This document shows, in pieces, positions 35,744 through 44,474 of a DNA stretch of 64,000 nt. Every line of letters begins with the position of its first letter. Within the stretch, counting starts at the first letter, position 1. A program made the position numbers and the translations under genes. The stretch lies in contig JADKKK010000001.1 in NCBI GenBank assembly GCA_016720545.1, positions 496,001 through 560,000 on the forward strand, in the 5' to 3' direction. This DNA comes from Myxococcales bacterium. Its GTDB lineage: Bacteria > Myxococcota_A > Polyangia > Polyangiales > Polyangiaceae. The notes beneath the pieces are model-generated. The model worked only from the letters and a program-made list of their open reading frames with translations, made no database searches and had not been told where the DNA came from.

Positions 35744-36684
35744 TGAGCACCTCACCGCTGACACTCGAAGACGTCATGTCCCGTGACGACACGGAGCTCC
35801 TCAGCCGGATCTCCGAGAAGGAGCTCACCCGGCTCTACTGGAAGTTCCGGGGGCTCGCCAAGACGCTCGAGCGCGACACCGCGTTCTGGAGCTCGACCAA
35901 CGAGAACCTGAAGGTGGCGTACGAGCAGCTCGACGAGAAAGAGCGCGAGCTCGCCGCCGCCTATCACATCATCCGCGAAGACCTGGAGGTCGCCCAGAGC
36001 GTGCAAGCCGCGCTGCTGCCGCGCATGTTCGCGACCATGGCCTCGGAGCTCGAGCTCAGCGTTTACCACAAGCAGCTCACCGAGGTCGGCGGCGACTACT
36101 ACGACTACTTCCGCACGGCCTCCGACCGCTACGCGATCGGCGTGTTCGACATCTCCGGCCACGGCGTGAGCTCCGCCCTCGTCATGGCGTACTTGAAGGC
36201 GCAGTTCATGACCATCATGGAGCGCCTGGAGGACCCGGCGGAAATCGTGGAGTGGGTCAACAAGGCCTCCTTCGAGTTTCTGCGCGAGGTGCGAAAGTAC
36301 GCGACCGTGAACTTCGTCACCTTCGCAGAGGAGTCGCTCACCTACGTGTGCGGCGGCGGCTACGGGCTGCTCCTCGCGGCGAGCGGAGAAGAGTACGACC
36401 TCGAGAAGCGCAATCACTTCCTCGGGCTGCGCCAGAAGCCCTACGTCGAGACGCAGCTGCCCTTCGTGGTGGGCGACCTCCTCGTGCTCTACACCGACGG
36501 CATGGTCGAAGCGCAGAACGCGGACGGCCGCGACTACACGGTCGCGCGGCTGAACGGGCTCATTCGCCAGAACCGCGCCCTGCCCACCGAAGAGATCGTG
36601 CGGCTCTGCGTGGAAGACTACCAAGCCTTCCGCTCCCAAGACTCCGACGACATCACGCTGCTGGTCGCGAGGAAGACGGCATGA
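35743..36684 (+). CDS. PP2C/SpoIIE-type serine phosphatase of a partner-switching module
   Basis: 313 residues, with ATG overlapping the previous TGA by one base. Residues about 25-90 form a coiled coil (LTRLYWKFRGLAKTLERDT onwards), ending at the SVQAALLP linker seen before many SpoIIE domains. The PP2C domain has its metal ligands: VGGDYYDYF (D118), GVFDISGHG (D136 with GHG), LVLYTDGMVEA and DSDDITLLV. It should be an active Mn/Mg-dependent phosphatase that dephosphorylates a STAS antagonist. The N-terminal coiled coil may dimerise or receive the signal from the preceding protein. There is no membrane domain, unlike SiaA of Pseudomonas. Confidence 0.92.
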   Translation: MSTSPLTLEDVMSRDDTELLSRISEKELTRLYWKFRGLAKTLERDTAFWSSTNENLKVAYEQLDEKERELAAAYHIIREDLEVAQSVQAALLPRMFATMASELELSVYHKQLTEVGGDYYDYFRTASDRYAIGVFDISGHGVSSALVMAYLKAQFMTIMERLEDPAEIVEWVNKASFEFLREVRKYATVNFVTFAEESLTYVCGGGYGLLLAASGEEYDLEKRNHFLGLRQKPYVETQLPFVVGDLLVLYTDGMVEAQNADGRDYTVARLNGLIRQNRALPTEEIVRLCVEDYQAFRSQDSDDITLLVARKTA

Positions 36685-37214
36685 GCCCCGAAGCATCGAC
36701 ACCGCTCTCCGAGCTGGACGAGCGGACTCTCGCCACAACGACCACCCGCCTGCGACTCACCGTGGGGCCGCTCGACCACGTCACCGGCGATCTCGCCGGG
36801 CTCGTCGGCGAGCACGCGCTCCAGCTCCTGGGGATGTTCTACCCGAGGAACGTGGCCCGGAAGGCCAACGTGGTCGTCACCGAGCTGGTCACCAACGTGT
36901 TCGAGAACATCTACGACCCCAAGTCGAGCTTCGATCTCGAGCTCGACGCCGGCCCCACGGGGCTCGTCATCGGTGTACGAAACCAGGTCACGCCGGAGCA
37001 GTACGCGAAGGTGAAGGCGCGCGTGGACCTCATTCGAGACACCCCCGACCTGCGGGCCATGGTCGCGAACACGATACGCGAGCGACGCAAGGAGCGACTG
37101 AAGGGGGGCCTCGGGCTCATGCGCCTCGCTCAGGAGAACAAGTTTGATATCGGCATCGCGTATCAGGACGGGGCCATGACTGTGACGGCGACCTACACGG
37201 CGGTGCAATCATGA
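36681..37214 (+). CDS. SiaB/RsbW-like ATPase (switch kinase)
   Basis: 177 residues with a 4-base overlap on both sides. A GHKL-type ATP site is visible: N-box VVVTELVTNVFEN (E68, N72) and the Gly lid KGGLGLMRLAQ (about 141-151). In place of the classical DxGxG box there is VIGVRNQVTPEQYAKVKARV. This matches the style of SiaB-family kinases rather than canonical RsbW. Such proteins phosphorylate a STAS partner and bind it in its unphosphorylated state. Neighbouring phosphatase and STAS-like genes support that role. The assignment to SiaB rather than RsbW is from pattern only. Confidence 0.82.
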   Translation: MSPEASTPLSELDERTLATTTTRLRLTVGPLDHVTGDLAGLVGEHALQLLGMFYPRNVARKANVVVTELVTNVFENIYDPKSSFDLELDAGPTGLVIGVRNQVTPEQYAKVKARVDLIRDTPDLRAMVANTIRERRKERLKGGLGLMRLAQENKFDIGIAYQDGAMTVTATYTAVQS

Positions 37215-37621
37215 AGGTCATCACCTTCGGCGAGATCGTGGACGGCGGCGCGAGCGTCTTCCACTCGGTAGCGACCCTCGATGCCCGTTCGCTCAAGCAC
37301 CGGTTCGAGGGCGTCATTCGGGTCGACAACCCGTATCGATTCTTGAAGAGCCACATCGACGAGCTCGGCGTGAAGCTCCAGGATCTCAATCTCCAGGAAA
37401 TCATCATCGATTTCACGGACTTGCGATTCTGCAACTCGAACGGGTTCTACGTCATCATGGACGTCGTCGAGGCGCTCTACCTCGGCTCAGGCGACGCGAA
37501 GGTCATCGTGCGGCGCATCGACGACGACGATTGGCAGCGGGAGACCCTGCCGATCCTCCTCAACGTCGACGACGAAGCCATCGGCCGACGCACGAGCTTC
37601 GAGAACGTCCGCGAGGCTTAG
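37211..37621 (+). CDS. STAS-like/SiaC-like antagonist protein
   Basis: 136 residues, ATGA overlap with the kinase gene. The core IIIDFTDLRFCNSNGFYVIM is a STAS strand-loop-helix with a Ser (S76) in the position where anti-anti-sigma factors and SiaC are phosphorylated. An acidic patch, RRIDDDDWQ, follows. It is longer at the N-terminus than RsbV-type proteins (about 60 residues before the core). It is expected to shuttle between phosphorylated and free forms and to bind an effector when free. The effector is not in this operon; SiaC activates a diguanylate cyclase, and one (FHA-GGDEF) is encoded 6 kb away. Confidence 0.8.
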   Translation: MKVITFGEIVDGGASVFHSVATLDARSLKHRFEGVIRVDNPYRFLKSHIDELGVKLQDLNLQEIIIDFTDLRFCNSNGFYVIMDVVEALYLGSGDAKVIVRRIDDDDWQRETLPILLNVDDEAIGRRTSFENVREA

Positions 37622-37715
37622 CAGCCCGTTCCTTCCCGTCGAGCTCCGCCGCCGCGATCCCCGCGCGGCAGGAGTTGCGATCGGTCAAGTCTAGGGGCGC
37701 GGCGTTTCCCTCAAG

Positions 37716-38594
37716 ATGTTTGGAATGTCCCGGATGTCCCGCTTCACCGCGGCGCTCGTCGCGCTCGCGCTCGCGCTCGGCGCCAGAGAGTCCCTCGCCG
37801 CCTGCCCTGTCGGGCTCGCCGTGAAGGTGGACAACGACCTGCCAGGCAGCGGCTACTCGGAGGTCAAGCCCGAGAACTGGGAGAGCCACAACGTCGACGC
37901 GTGCCACGGCACCTACCGCTACTTGAGCCAGTACATCGGCGATCGGACGCGCAAGGGCAAGGCCATCTGGCAGCCCAGGATCACCGTCGCGGGCTTCTAC
38001 GAAGTGACGGCGAGCTACCGCGGCTCGGTCAACCGCACGAATGATGCAGACTACACACTCTACGACGACAAGGGGCTCGTCACCCGCGCGAGCGTCGATC
38101 AGTCCGCGAGCTCCGGCTGCACACGAAAGGCGGTCGGCACGGCGTTCTGCGCGGTCGGCGGGGCCTGCCGCCTCGTGCTGGATGGGGACGACGGGAAGAG
38201 CGACGCCGCCGACGAGGCCACGTTCGTCCTCAAGGCGTGCGAGGTGCCCGACGCGGGCGTGCCCGACGCGGGCGTGCCCGACGCGGGCGTGCCCGACGCG
38301 AGCATGCCCGACGCAGCGACTCCCAGCCAGCCCGACGCGGGCGTGCCCGACGCGAGCATGCCCGACGCGAGCCGACCCGAGTCGCGCGAGGCCGGCACGG
38401 ACACCGGGCCGCCGCCCCCCAACGGAGCTGACGCGTCATCGACGCCTCGCCCGCTGGGCGAGCCGCGAACGCTCGCTCCGCCCGACGATGAAGGCGGGTG
38501 CAGCAGCAGTGGCGGAACCCGCGGAGCGCCAGCGGGGTCGGCCCTCCTGGTTGGGAGCGCCCTCCTCCTCGGCTCGCGCCGCAGGCGTCGCTGA
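37716..38594 (+). CDS. Golvesin-like secreted protein with PDAGV repeats and MYXO-CTERM
   Basis: 292 residues; the start could be 37716 or the Met at 37725. The signal peptide is TAALVALALALGARESLA. The mature domain (about 33-165) matches the golvesin/Xly-type carbohydrate- or wall-binding fold: VKVDNDLPGSGYSEV, ENWESHNVDACHGTYRYLSQ and AGFYEVTASYRGSVNRTND. A linker made of 5-residue PDAGV/PDASM repeats follows. The end is a textbook MYXO-CTERM: GGCSSSGG, a short Ala/Leu helix and a final RRRRR. It is exported and probably anchored until processed. It is monocistronic. Confidence 0.9.
   Translation: MFGMSRMSRFTAALVALALALGARESLAACPVGLAVKVDNDLPGSGYSEVKPENWESHNVDACHGTYRYLSQYIGDRTRKGKAIWQPRITVAGFYEVTASYRGSVNRTNDADYTLYDDKGLVTRASVDQSASSGCTRKAVGTAFCAVGGACRLVLDGDDGKSDAADEATFVLKACEVPDAGVPDAGVPDAGVPDASMPDAATPSQPDAGVPDASMPDASRPESREAGTDTGPPPPNGADASSTPRPLGEPRTLAPPDDEGGCSSSGGTRGAPAGSALLVGSALLLGSRRRRR
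38244..38372 (+). repeat. 15-bp tandem repeat coding PDAGV/PDASM
   Basis: The unit gtgcccgacgcgggc is repeated four times in a row from 38244 with one variant. After a short interruption, further degenerate copies run to about 38372. It encodes the flexible linker of the golvesin-like protein and is likely to vary in copy number between strains. Confidence 0.85.
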
Positions 38595-38663
38595 GGGCCG
38601 GTCCCGTCGTCCTCGCTCCTCTCGGTCCAACGGAGCTGGCCCGGAGACCTCACGAGGCTCTCC

Positions 38664-39722
38664 TCACGAGGGCGTGAGCCAGACGTCCCGACCATCGACC
38701 GGGCCGTCGAGGGGTGGACGTTGCATTCGCCCGAGCTCGGCGACGCGCGCCCATGGGGGCGCGACGGCGCGCGCCATGCCGAGGTCGCTGGCCCCGAGCG
38801 TCACCACAGCGCGGCCGAGCGAGGCGACGCGAGCGTGAGCCTCGGATGGATCGCGGACTGCCACGACGGAGAGGTTTCGCCCCGGCGGAAACAGGAGCAG
38901 CGGCGCGCCCCCGTCGAGCTCGGGGACGGCCACGAGCGCCCCTGCCGGGCCCTCGTGCACCTCACCGACGAGGAGCGCCGTGTCGCGCGCGCGGAGACGC
39001 TCGGCCCGCTCGGCCGCAGAGAGCGCGCCCGCGGGGACGTGGGTCTCCCACGAGGCGAGGGCCGCCGCGAGGGCGGCCGCGAGATCTCGCGCGCGCGCGG
39101 GCTCGCCGATCGACAGCGCGATCCGCGGGCTCAGGCAGCCGCGCTGGTCGAACGCGACGAGGTCCTCCGCGAGCGCGAGCGCGGCGGGCTCGAGGGGAGC
39201 CTCCCTAGACACCACGGCCACGCCCAGCCCCGCTCCGTGCGCCCACAGAGGCAGGCCGCGCTCGCGCAGGATGGCGCGGAGGCTCTCGTCGCGGCCGTAC
39301 GCGTGCACGACGGAGGCCCCGGCGGCGTCGGAGAGCGACTCGACGAGCGTGACGTCGGGAGCGCCGAGGCGCTCGACGAGCGCAGCGGCGAAATGAGGCT
39401 CCCGGCGGGAGGGACGCACGTACACGCGGGGCGACGCGGCGCAGGCCAAGCAGAGGGCGCGGAGCGAGGCGGTGAAGACGTTCGCGGAGAGCACGACGGC
39501 CACGGCAGCTGCCGGGCGGACGGCCGCGAGGAGGCGCGCGAGCTCGTCGGGCCTGACCTCGCGCTCGAGGCAGCGCTCGATCCCGAACCGCACGCCCTCC
39601 GGGGAGAGGCCCGTGCTCTCGACGAGGCGCCGCTCCAGGCGCGGATCGGGGCGAGCCGCCAGGTCGGCCGCGACACCGACGAGCGCCCGCACCCGCGCGG
39701 CCGCACGCGCATCCGCGTTCAC
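38664..39722 (-). CDS. LuxC-family acyl-CoA/acyl-protein reductase
   Basis: 352 residues from a GTG overlapping the LuxE-like stop (GTGA). The LuxC domain belongs to the aldehyde dehydrogenase fold: AVAVVLSANVFTASLRAL, nucleotide-binding region VHAYGRDESLRAI, and the catalytic Cys in AFDQRGCLSPR (C196). LuxC reduces an acyl group, delivered on LuxE or as acyl-CoA, to a fatty aldehyde with NADPH. It is shorter than Vibrio LuxC (about 480), mainly at the N-terminus. No luciferase genes are nearby, so the aldehyde must have another use. Confidence 0.85.
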   Translation of the reverse strand: MNADARAAARVRALVGVAADLAARPDPRLERRLVESTGLSPEGVRFGIERCLEREVRPDELARLLAAVRPAAAVAVVLSANVFTASLRALCLACAASPRVYVRPSRREPHFAAALVERLGAPDVTLVESLSDAAGASVVHAYGRDESLRAILRERGLPLWAHGAGLGVAVVSREAPLEPAALALAEDLVAFDQRGCLSPRIALSIGEPARARDLAAALAAALASWETHVPAGALSAAERAERLRARDTALLVGEVHEGPAGALVAVPELDGGAPLLLFPPGRNLSVVAVRDPSEAHARVASLGRAVVTLGASDLGMARAVAPPWARVAELGRMQRPPLDGPVDGRDVWLTPS

Positions 39723-40900
39723 GGCTCGCTCGCGCCGCGAGCGCCGCCGAGCAGCTCGTCGATCGCGATCGAGCAGCCCCTGGGTGGGGCGAGGGGCGAG
39801 CGCCCGAGGAGCGCGAAGCCGCCCTCGACGCGCCGCACCTGGTCTTGAGTCTGCACCGCGAACGCGCTGTCGACGTTGAGGAGGTCTTCGATGCGCGCGA
39901 GGCCGATCTCACCGTCAGGTACCGGGCAGAGCGACTCGGGGTCGACCGGCACGACGCGGGCCCAGGGAGGCTCGATGTACACCCCGTGCGGCGTGCCCGC
40001 CGCGAGGAGCGTGCCTTCGTAGAACTGGCTGGAGAGCTCGGTCATGCCGTATTCGCACACGACGGCGCGCTCCGGCAGGCCGAACGCGCGAGCGAGCGCC
40101 GCGCGGAGCTCGGCCGCCGGGATCTCGCGCGAGCGCCCCTTGAAGCCGCCCGTCTGCATGAGCCGGCTGCCCGGCGGGAGGTGGAGGGCTCGGTCGCCGA
40201 TCGCGTCGAGCAGGTGCACGAACGCGAAGCTCGTTCCGAGCACCACCGCCGGCTCGCCGCGCGCGGCGAGAGAAGCCACCCGCGCCTCGAGCGCATCGAC
40301 CGCCACCTCCACCGCTGCACCGTCGCGCGGCGCGCCCAGGAAGTAGGCCTCTGCGCCGGCGAGCGGGGCGCAGAGCTCGGCGACGAAGCGGGCCAGCATA
40401 TGGCCGAGCGAGGAGTCGGGGGCGAGCGCCGGCGGCGGCGCGAGCACGATCGCGTGCGGCGGCGCGCCAAGGCCCGCGAAGAGCGCGTGGCGACCAAACG
40501 CGACGGCGCCGGCGTCGTACGTGCGCGTGTGCCGCATCGCGTGCGCGCCCCGGGCGCCGCTCGACGTGCCGCTGGTGCGGAACGTGATCGTCGCGGCCTG
40601 CGGCGAGAAGCTTGCAAGATGCATGTGTCGAAAGGCGTCGGTGGGCACCGCGGGCAGCTCGTCCGCGCGGGTCACGCGGGCGAGGTCCACGCCGCGTGCG
40701 CGGCCGAGCCGCGCGAGCCCTGGCACACGCGACGCTTGGAAACGCGCGAGGTCCACCGCGAGCGCGTCGTAGGGCTCAGGTGACGTGCGCCTCTCGGTGA
40801 ACGCGCGAACGAACGCCTGAGCGCGCGTGTGGAGGCGCTCACTCTCGGGATCGCGCAGGCGCTCGCTCGGGTCGTCGTGGAGCTGGCCGGGTGAGCCCAT
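39719..40900 (-). CDS. LuxE-family acyl-protein synthetase
   Basis: 393 residues. The family pattern is clear: TITFRTSGTSSGARGAHAMR (ATP/AMP-binding Thr-Ser-Gly-Thr-Ser block), VVLGTSFAFVHLLDAI, LMQTGGFKGRSREIPAAELR and CEYGMTELSSQFYEG. LuxE activates a fatty acid with ATP and carries it as a thioester to LuxC. A conserved C-terminal Cys near RGCSIAIDELLGG may be the acyl carrier. It overlaps luxC by 4 bases, so the pair forms a fatty-acid reductase. The gene for a secreted lipase lies 12 bp upstream on the same strand. Confidence 0.88.
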   Translation of the reverse strand: MGSPGQLHDDPSERLRDPESERLHTRAQAFVRAFTERRTSPEPYDALAVDLARFQASRVPGLARLGRARGVDLARVTRADELPAVPTDAFRHMHLASFSPQAATITFRTSGTSSGARGAHAMRHTRTYDAGAVAFGRHALFAGLGAPPHAIVLAPPPALAPDSSLGHMLARFVAELCAPLAGAEAYFLGAPRDGAAVEVAVDALEARVASLAARGEPAVVLGTSFAFVHLLDAIGDRALHLPPGSRLMQTGGFKGRSREIPAAELRAALARAFGLPERAVVCEYGMTELSSQFYEGTLLAAGTPHGVYIEPPWARVVPVDPESLCPVPDGEIGLARIEDLLNVDSAFAVQTQDQVRRVEGGFALLGRSPLAPPRGCSIAIDELLGGARGASEP

Positions 40901-40912
40901 CCGCGCGGCGAC

Positions 40913-42025
40913 TCAGTACCCGCGGCGGGCGAGATCGAACGCCACGTTGCGGTAGAAGCGCACGTGGTCGAAGCCGGTGCGCCGGTCGTACGTGTCGTCC
41001 TTGATCTGGCCCACCTCGTCGAAGTGATCCGCGGGAATGCAGCCACGAAAGTTGCCGTACTTCGCGCTGTCGACCGTGGCCATTCCGTCGTTCGGGATGA
41101 GGCTCCCGCCGTGCGCGACGATCGCGGCGACCGGGACGAGCAGCGGGTCCATGACGTCACGCCGGTAGCGGTAGGTCTCGAGCCTGTCGCCGCAGGCCGG
41201 GTAGTCCTTCCAGTTGCGGACGCCGCCCACGTTGCTCACGCCGGCCCACGACTGGTAGTACACGCGCGCGTCGTCGCGGTTCCGGGCGTTGAAGCTCTCG
41301 GAGCTCGACTCGGCCAGGGCGGTCAGCGCGGCGCGGATATTGGAGTCGCGCGCGAGATCGGCGCTGGTGAAGGTCATGCCGAACGCCTTGAACAGCTTGT
41401 TCAGCGCGTCGTCCGACTTGGTGGCGTCGAGCACGTTCAGGCCGACGTCGGCGATGTGGCTGCCGCGGTGGGGCGTGGAGACCGTGGTGAGCGACGCGAC
41501 GCGATCGCCGTAGCCGAGCTGGGAGATGAGCACGCGGCAGTCGAGTCCGCCCATGCTGTGCGCGACGAGGTTCACGCGGCGCGGATCGCAGCCCGCGGTC
41601 GTGCGGCACTGCTCGAGCGCGGCGTCTACGTGCTTGACCAGCTCCTTCGCGCGGACTTCGGGCGAGTTGAACGGCTGGACACGGCCTTCGACCACGAGGT
41701 GGCCGTCGCGGCGGAGGGCGTCGGCCACTCGGTGAAACGCCCACACGTTGGTGAACGAGGGGCTCGCCGAGTCCGTGCCCATGAAGCCGTGGGCGAGCAC
41801 GATCGCGTGCTTCGCGGGGCGACCGGAGGGGACGGCGCCTTGCACCGGAGCGGGGCTCAGCAGCGCCTGCTCTTCGGTGAGCTCCGACTCGTCCGGCTCG
41901 GCGTCGCTCGAGGCCTCGGCCGAGCAACCCAGCCCCGCGCCGCCCGCGCCGGCGGACCCGAGGAGGAGGCACGAGGTGAAGACCCCCGCCAACACACGCC
42001 CCACGCCGCGTCTTTCACCGCTCAT
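40913..42025 (-). CDS. Triacylglycerol-lipase-like lipoprotein
   Basis: 370 residues. Signal peptide with lipobox near AGLGC (C34), then an Asp/Glu/Ser-rich linker. The alpha/beta-hydrolase domain begins KHAIVLAHGFMGTDSASPSF. The nucleophile elbow is AHSMGG (S157), and VSTPHRGSHIADVGL follows as in bacterial class I lipases. The catalytic Asp probably lies in LLVPVAAIVAHGG or nearby, and the His in the C-terminal GFDHVRFYRNVAF. It should hydrolyse lipids at the cell surface, possibly supplying fatty acids to the LuxE/LuxC pair 12 bp downstream; that link is inference. Confidence 0.88.
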   Translation of the reverse strand: MSGERRGVGRVLAGVFTSCLLLGSAGAGGAGLGCSAEASSDAEPDESELTEEQALLSPAPVQGAVPSGRPAKHAIVLAHGFMGTDSASPSFTNVWAFHRVADALRRDGHLVVEGRVQPFNSPEVRAKELVKHVDAALEQCRTTAGCDPRRVNLVAHSMGGLDCRVLISQLGYGDRVASLTTVSTPHRGSHIADVGLNVLDATKSDDALNKLFKAFGMTFTSADLARDSNIRAALTALAESSSESFNARNRDDARVYYQSWAGVSNVGGVRNWKDYPACGDRLETYRYRRDVMDPLLVPVAAIVAHGGSLIPNDGMATVDSAKYGNFRGCIPADHFDEVGQIKDDTYDRRTGFDHVRFYRNVAFDLARRGY

Positions 42026-42098
42026 GCCGACCTCCCGAAACGGGCAAACCTAGTGCAAACAGTGCGCGCGCGCCGCGAAATTCTGCCGGCGGGACCGC

Positions 42099-43421
42099 TC
42101 ACGGTTCGCGCGGGGGCGCGTGGGCGGCCTGGAGCGCCTCCACGAAAGGCCCAATGCGCGCCTCGGGGAGGGTGAGCGGCGGCGACAGCGTGAGGACATC
42201 GCCCGACACGCCTCCCGTGAGCGTGAGCCAGCCGCCCCGGAGGAGGCGTCGAGAGACCGCCAAGGCCCTCGCGGCCGAGCCGAGGTGGACGCCCAGCATG
42301 AGCCCCCGCCCGGTGACCGTGAACCCGGCGGCGCGCAGCGCGCCTTGGAGCGCGGCGCCGACGCTGTGTGCGCGCGCAGGGAGCCCGAGCCGCTCGATCT
42401 CGGCGAGCGCCACGAGCGCCGCCTCGCACGCGGGAGGCGCGCCGAAATGAGTCGCGGTGTGGATCGCCGCGCCGCCGTGCGCGCCCCACGCCTCCATCGC
42501 GCCGGCGCTCCCGACGCAGGCCGAGATGGGATAGCCCGCGCCCAGCCCCTTTCCGAGGCACACGAGATCGGGGGTGCACTCGGACAGCGACGCGAGCCAC
42601 GCCCCCGAGCGGCCGAGGCCCGTCCAGATCTCGTCGGCGGCGAGCAGCGCGCCGAATTCTGTGCAGAGTGCACGCAACTCGCGCAGAAAACCGGATGGCG
42701 GCTCGAGGCACCCTCCCCTGCCGAGCAGCGGCTCGACGAGGACGAGGCCCACGTCGCCCGCAGCGAGCGCCGCGCGCACCGAGGAGAGGCTCCGGTCGAG
42801 CTCGCCGGCGCCGCGGACGTCGGCGCGCGGGTACGGTGCAAACGTCACGCGCTCGCCGAGCTGGCCTGCGAAGGGTGCCCGGAACGCCGACGAGAGCCCG
42901 CAGGCCGCGAGCGGGCCGTGCGAGAGCCCGTGGTAGGCGCCGTCGAAGGCGACCACGCCGGGCCGCCCGGTCGCCAGCACCGCGGTCTTCATGGCCGCGG
43001 TGACCGCGTCCGCCCCGGAGAGGCCGAGCAGCACGCGCGCGCCCTCGACCGGGTAGAGCGCCGCGATGGCCTCGCAGGCGCGCACCTTCGCCTCGGAGGG
43101 GAACACGTCGCCGAGCGCGAGCGGCAGGCGCCCGAGCTGCTCGACCAGGGCGGCGGTGAGCGCCGCGGGCGCGTGCCCGAGAACGAGCGCGCCGAAGCCA
43201 CCGACGAGATCGACGTAGCGATTGCCGTCCACGTCCCACACGAGGTCGCCCTCGCCGCGCTCGAACACCACGGGGGCCTGCTCCTCGCCGCTCGAGGCGC
43301 CGCGGGCCGCGCGGCGCGCGTCGAACGCGGGGCACTCGCGCGCGGCGAGGCGCGCTCCAAGCTCCCGCGAGCGCGGGCCGGGCACGGCCGTGCGGAGGAG
43401 CGGCCCGGCGTGCGGGCTCAC
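42099..43421 (-). CDS. Class III aminotransferase
   Basis: 440 residues; the GTG overlaps the diguanylate cyclase stop (GTGA). It is a fold-type I PLP enzyme. The PLP Lys is K291 in CLGKGLGAGYPIS and the pyridine-N Asp is D263 in LLAADEIWTGLGR. AFDGAYHGLSHG contains the cofactor-stacking region. It resembles 4-aminobutyrate-type omega-aminotransferases more than glutamate-semialdehyde aminomutase. It moves an amino group from an amine or omega-amino acid to an aldehyde or keto acid. Genes for fatty-aldehyde formation lie downstream on the same strand, which makes a fatty amine product conceivable but unproven. Confidence 0.88.
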   Translation of the reverse strand: MSPHAGPLLRTAVPGPRSRELGARLAARECPAFDARRAARGASSGEEQAPVVFERGEGDLVWDVDGNRYVDLVGGFGALVLGHAPAALTAALVEQLGRLPLALGDVFPSEAKVRACEAIAALYPVEGARVLLGLSGADAVTAAMKTAVLATGRPGVVAFDGAYHGLSHGPLAACGLSSAFRAPFAGQLGERVTFAPYPRADVRGAGELDRSLSSVRAALAAGDVGLVLVEPLLGRGGCLEPPSGFLRELRALCTEFGALLAADEIWTGLGRSGAWLASLSECTPDLVCLGKGLGAGYPISACVGSAGAMEAWGAHGGAAIHTATHFGAPPACEAALVALAEIERLGLPARAHSVGAALQGALRAAGFTVTGRGLMLGVHLGSAARALAVSRRLLRGGWLTLTGGVSGDVLTLSPPLTLPEARIGPFVEALQAAHAPPREP

Positions 43422-44380
43422 GGTTCGGCGACGACGACGCGATTTCGGCCGCCGCGCTTCGCGTCGTAGAGGCGCTCGTCGGCCTCCTTGATGAGGTCGA
43501 GCCCCGTCTTGTGGCTCTCCCGGAGGCGCGCCAAGCCGATCGACACGGTGACGGGGATGGTCTCGTTCTGGAAGACGAAGCGGGCCGCCTCAACCCGCTG
43601 TCGCACGTCGTGGGCGAGCTGCGTCGCGCCCTCGAGCGTGGTCTCCGGGAGGAGCACCGCGAACTCTTCGCCCCCGTACCGCGCGAAGACCTCGTCGCGT
43701 CGGATGCGCGCCTGCACGAGCCGCGCGAGCTCCTTCAGCACGTGATCGCCAGCCAGGTGCCCGTGCGTGTCGTTGATCTTCTTGAAGTGGTCGATGTCGA
43801 ACATGATGAGGCACATGTCGCGCTCGTGGCGCCGCGCCCGCATCATTTCCTTGTCGAGAGACTCGAGCAGGTAGCGCTTCACGTGCGCCTGCGTGAGCCC
43901 ATCGATGATGGTCATTCGGTAGATTTCTTCGTGGTACTGGGACTCGACGTCCTGCCCCGACAGATACTTGAAGATCGTGGGCCCGACCTTCACCCGGTCG
44001 CCGTTGGTCAGGGCGCACTCGCGGACGATCTGGTCGTCGTTCACGTAGGTGCCGTTGGTGGAGCCGTCGTCCACGGCGTGCCACGCGGAGCCCCGCTGCT
44101 CGAAGTGCACGTGCCGGCGCGAGACCGAGTCACCCTCGAGGACGATGTGGTTTTCCGGCCCCCGGCCGATGCGGAGCGGGCTCATATCGAGGACGAAGCG
44201 CTTGCCGAGGAGCGTCGGCTCCTTCGTGTAGATCACGACCAGACAGTCGCCGCCGCCAGGACCGAGGTCCCCCGCGGGCTTCTGCACGATGGCGGTAACC
44301 CTCGTCTTTTCGTCGCCGTCGCCGTTCAAAAGAGCCCCTGCTGCAAGACGCAGCCCTCCACCTCCGACGGTACCCCGCAT
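43418..44380 (-). CDS. FHA-GGDEF diguanylate cyclase
   Basis: 320 residues from the ATG at 44380. A TTG at 44329 with an AGGGG ribosome site would give a start 17 residues later and is a fair alternative. The FHA domain (about 48-140) has LRIGRGPENHIVLEGDSVSRRHVHF and GSTNGTYVND, binding phospho-Thr. The GGDEF domain (about 155-318) has FDIDHFKKINDTHGH and the active-site GGEEF at 236-240; RRDE stands where an RxxD inhibitory site would be. It makes cyclic di-GMP from GTP and is likely tuned by a Ser/Thr kinase through the FHA domain. The aminotransferase gene is translationally coupled downstream. Confidence 0.93.
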   Translation of the reverse strand: MRGTVGGGGLRLAAGALLNGDGDEKTRVTAIVQKPAGDLGPGGGDCLVVIYTKEPTLLGKRFVLDMSPLRIGRGPENHIVLEGDSVSRRHVHFEQRGSAWHAVDDGSTNGTYVNDDQIVRECALTNGDRVKVGPTIFKYLSGQDVESQYHEEIYRMTIIDGLTQAHVKRYLLESLDKEMMRARRHERDMCLIMFDIDHFKKINDTHGHLAGDHVLKELARLVQARIRRDEVFARYGGEEFAVLLPETTLEGATQLAHDVRQRVEAARFVFQNETIPVTVSIGLARLRESHKTGLDLIKEADERLYDAKRGGRNRVVVAEP

Positions 44381-44474
44381 CGCGCGCCGTGGTCAAGGCG
44401 CCCGACCCCGCGCTCGTCGCCGCTTTTTCCAGTCTTTCCGCGAAGAAGCGGTCTACATGCACACACACGGTGCT

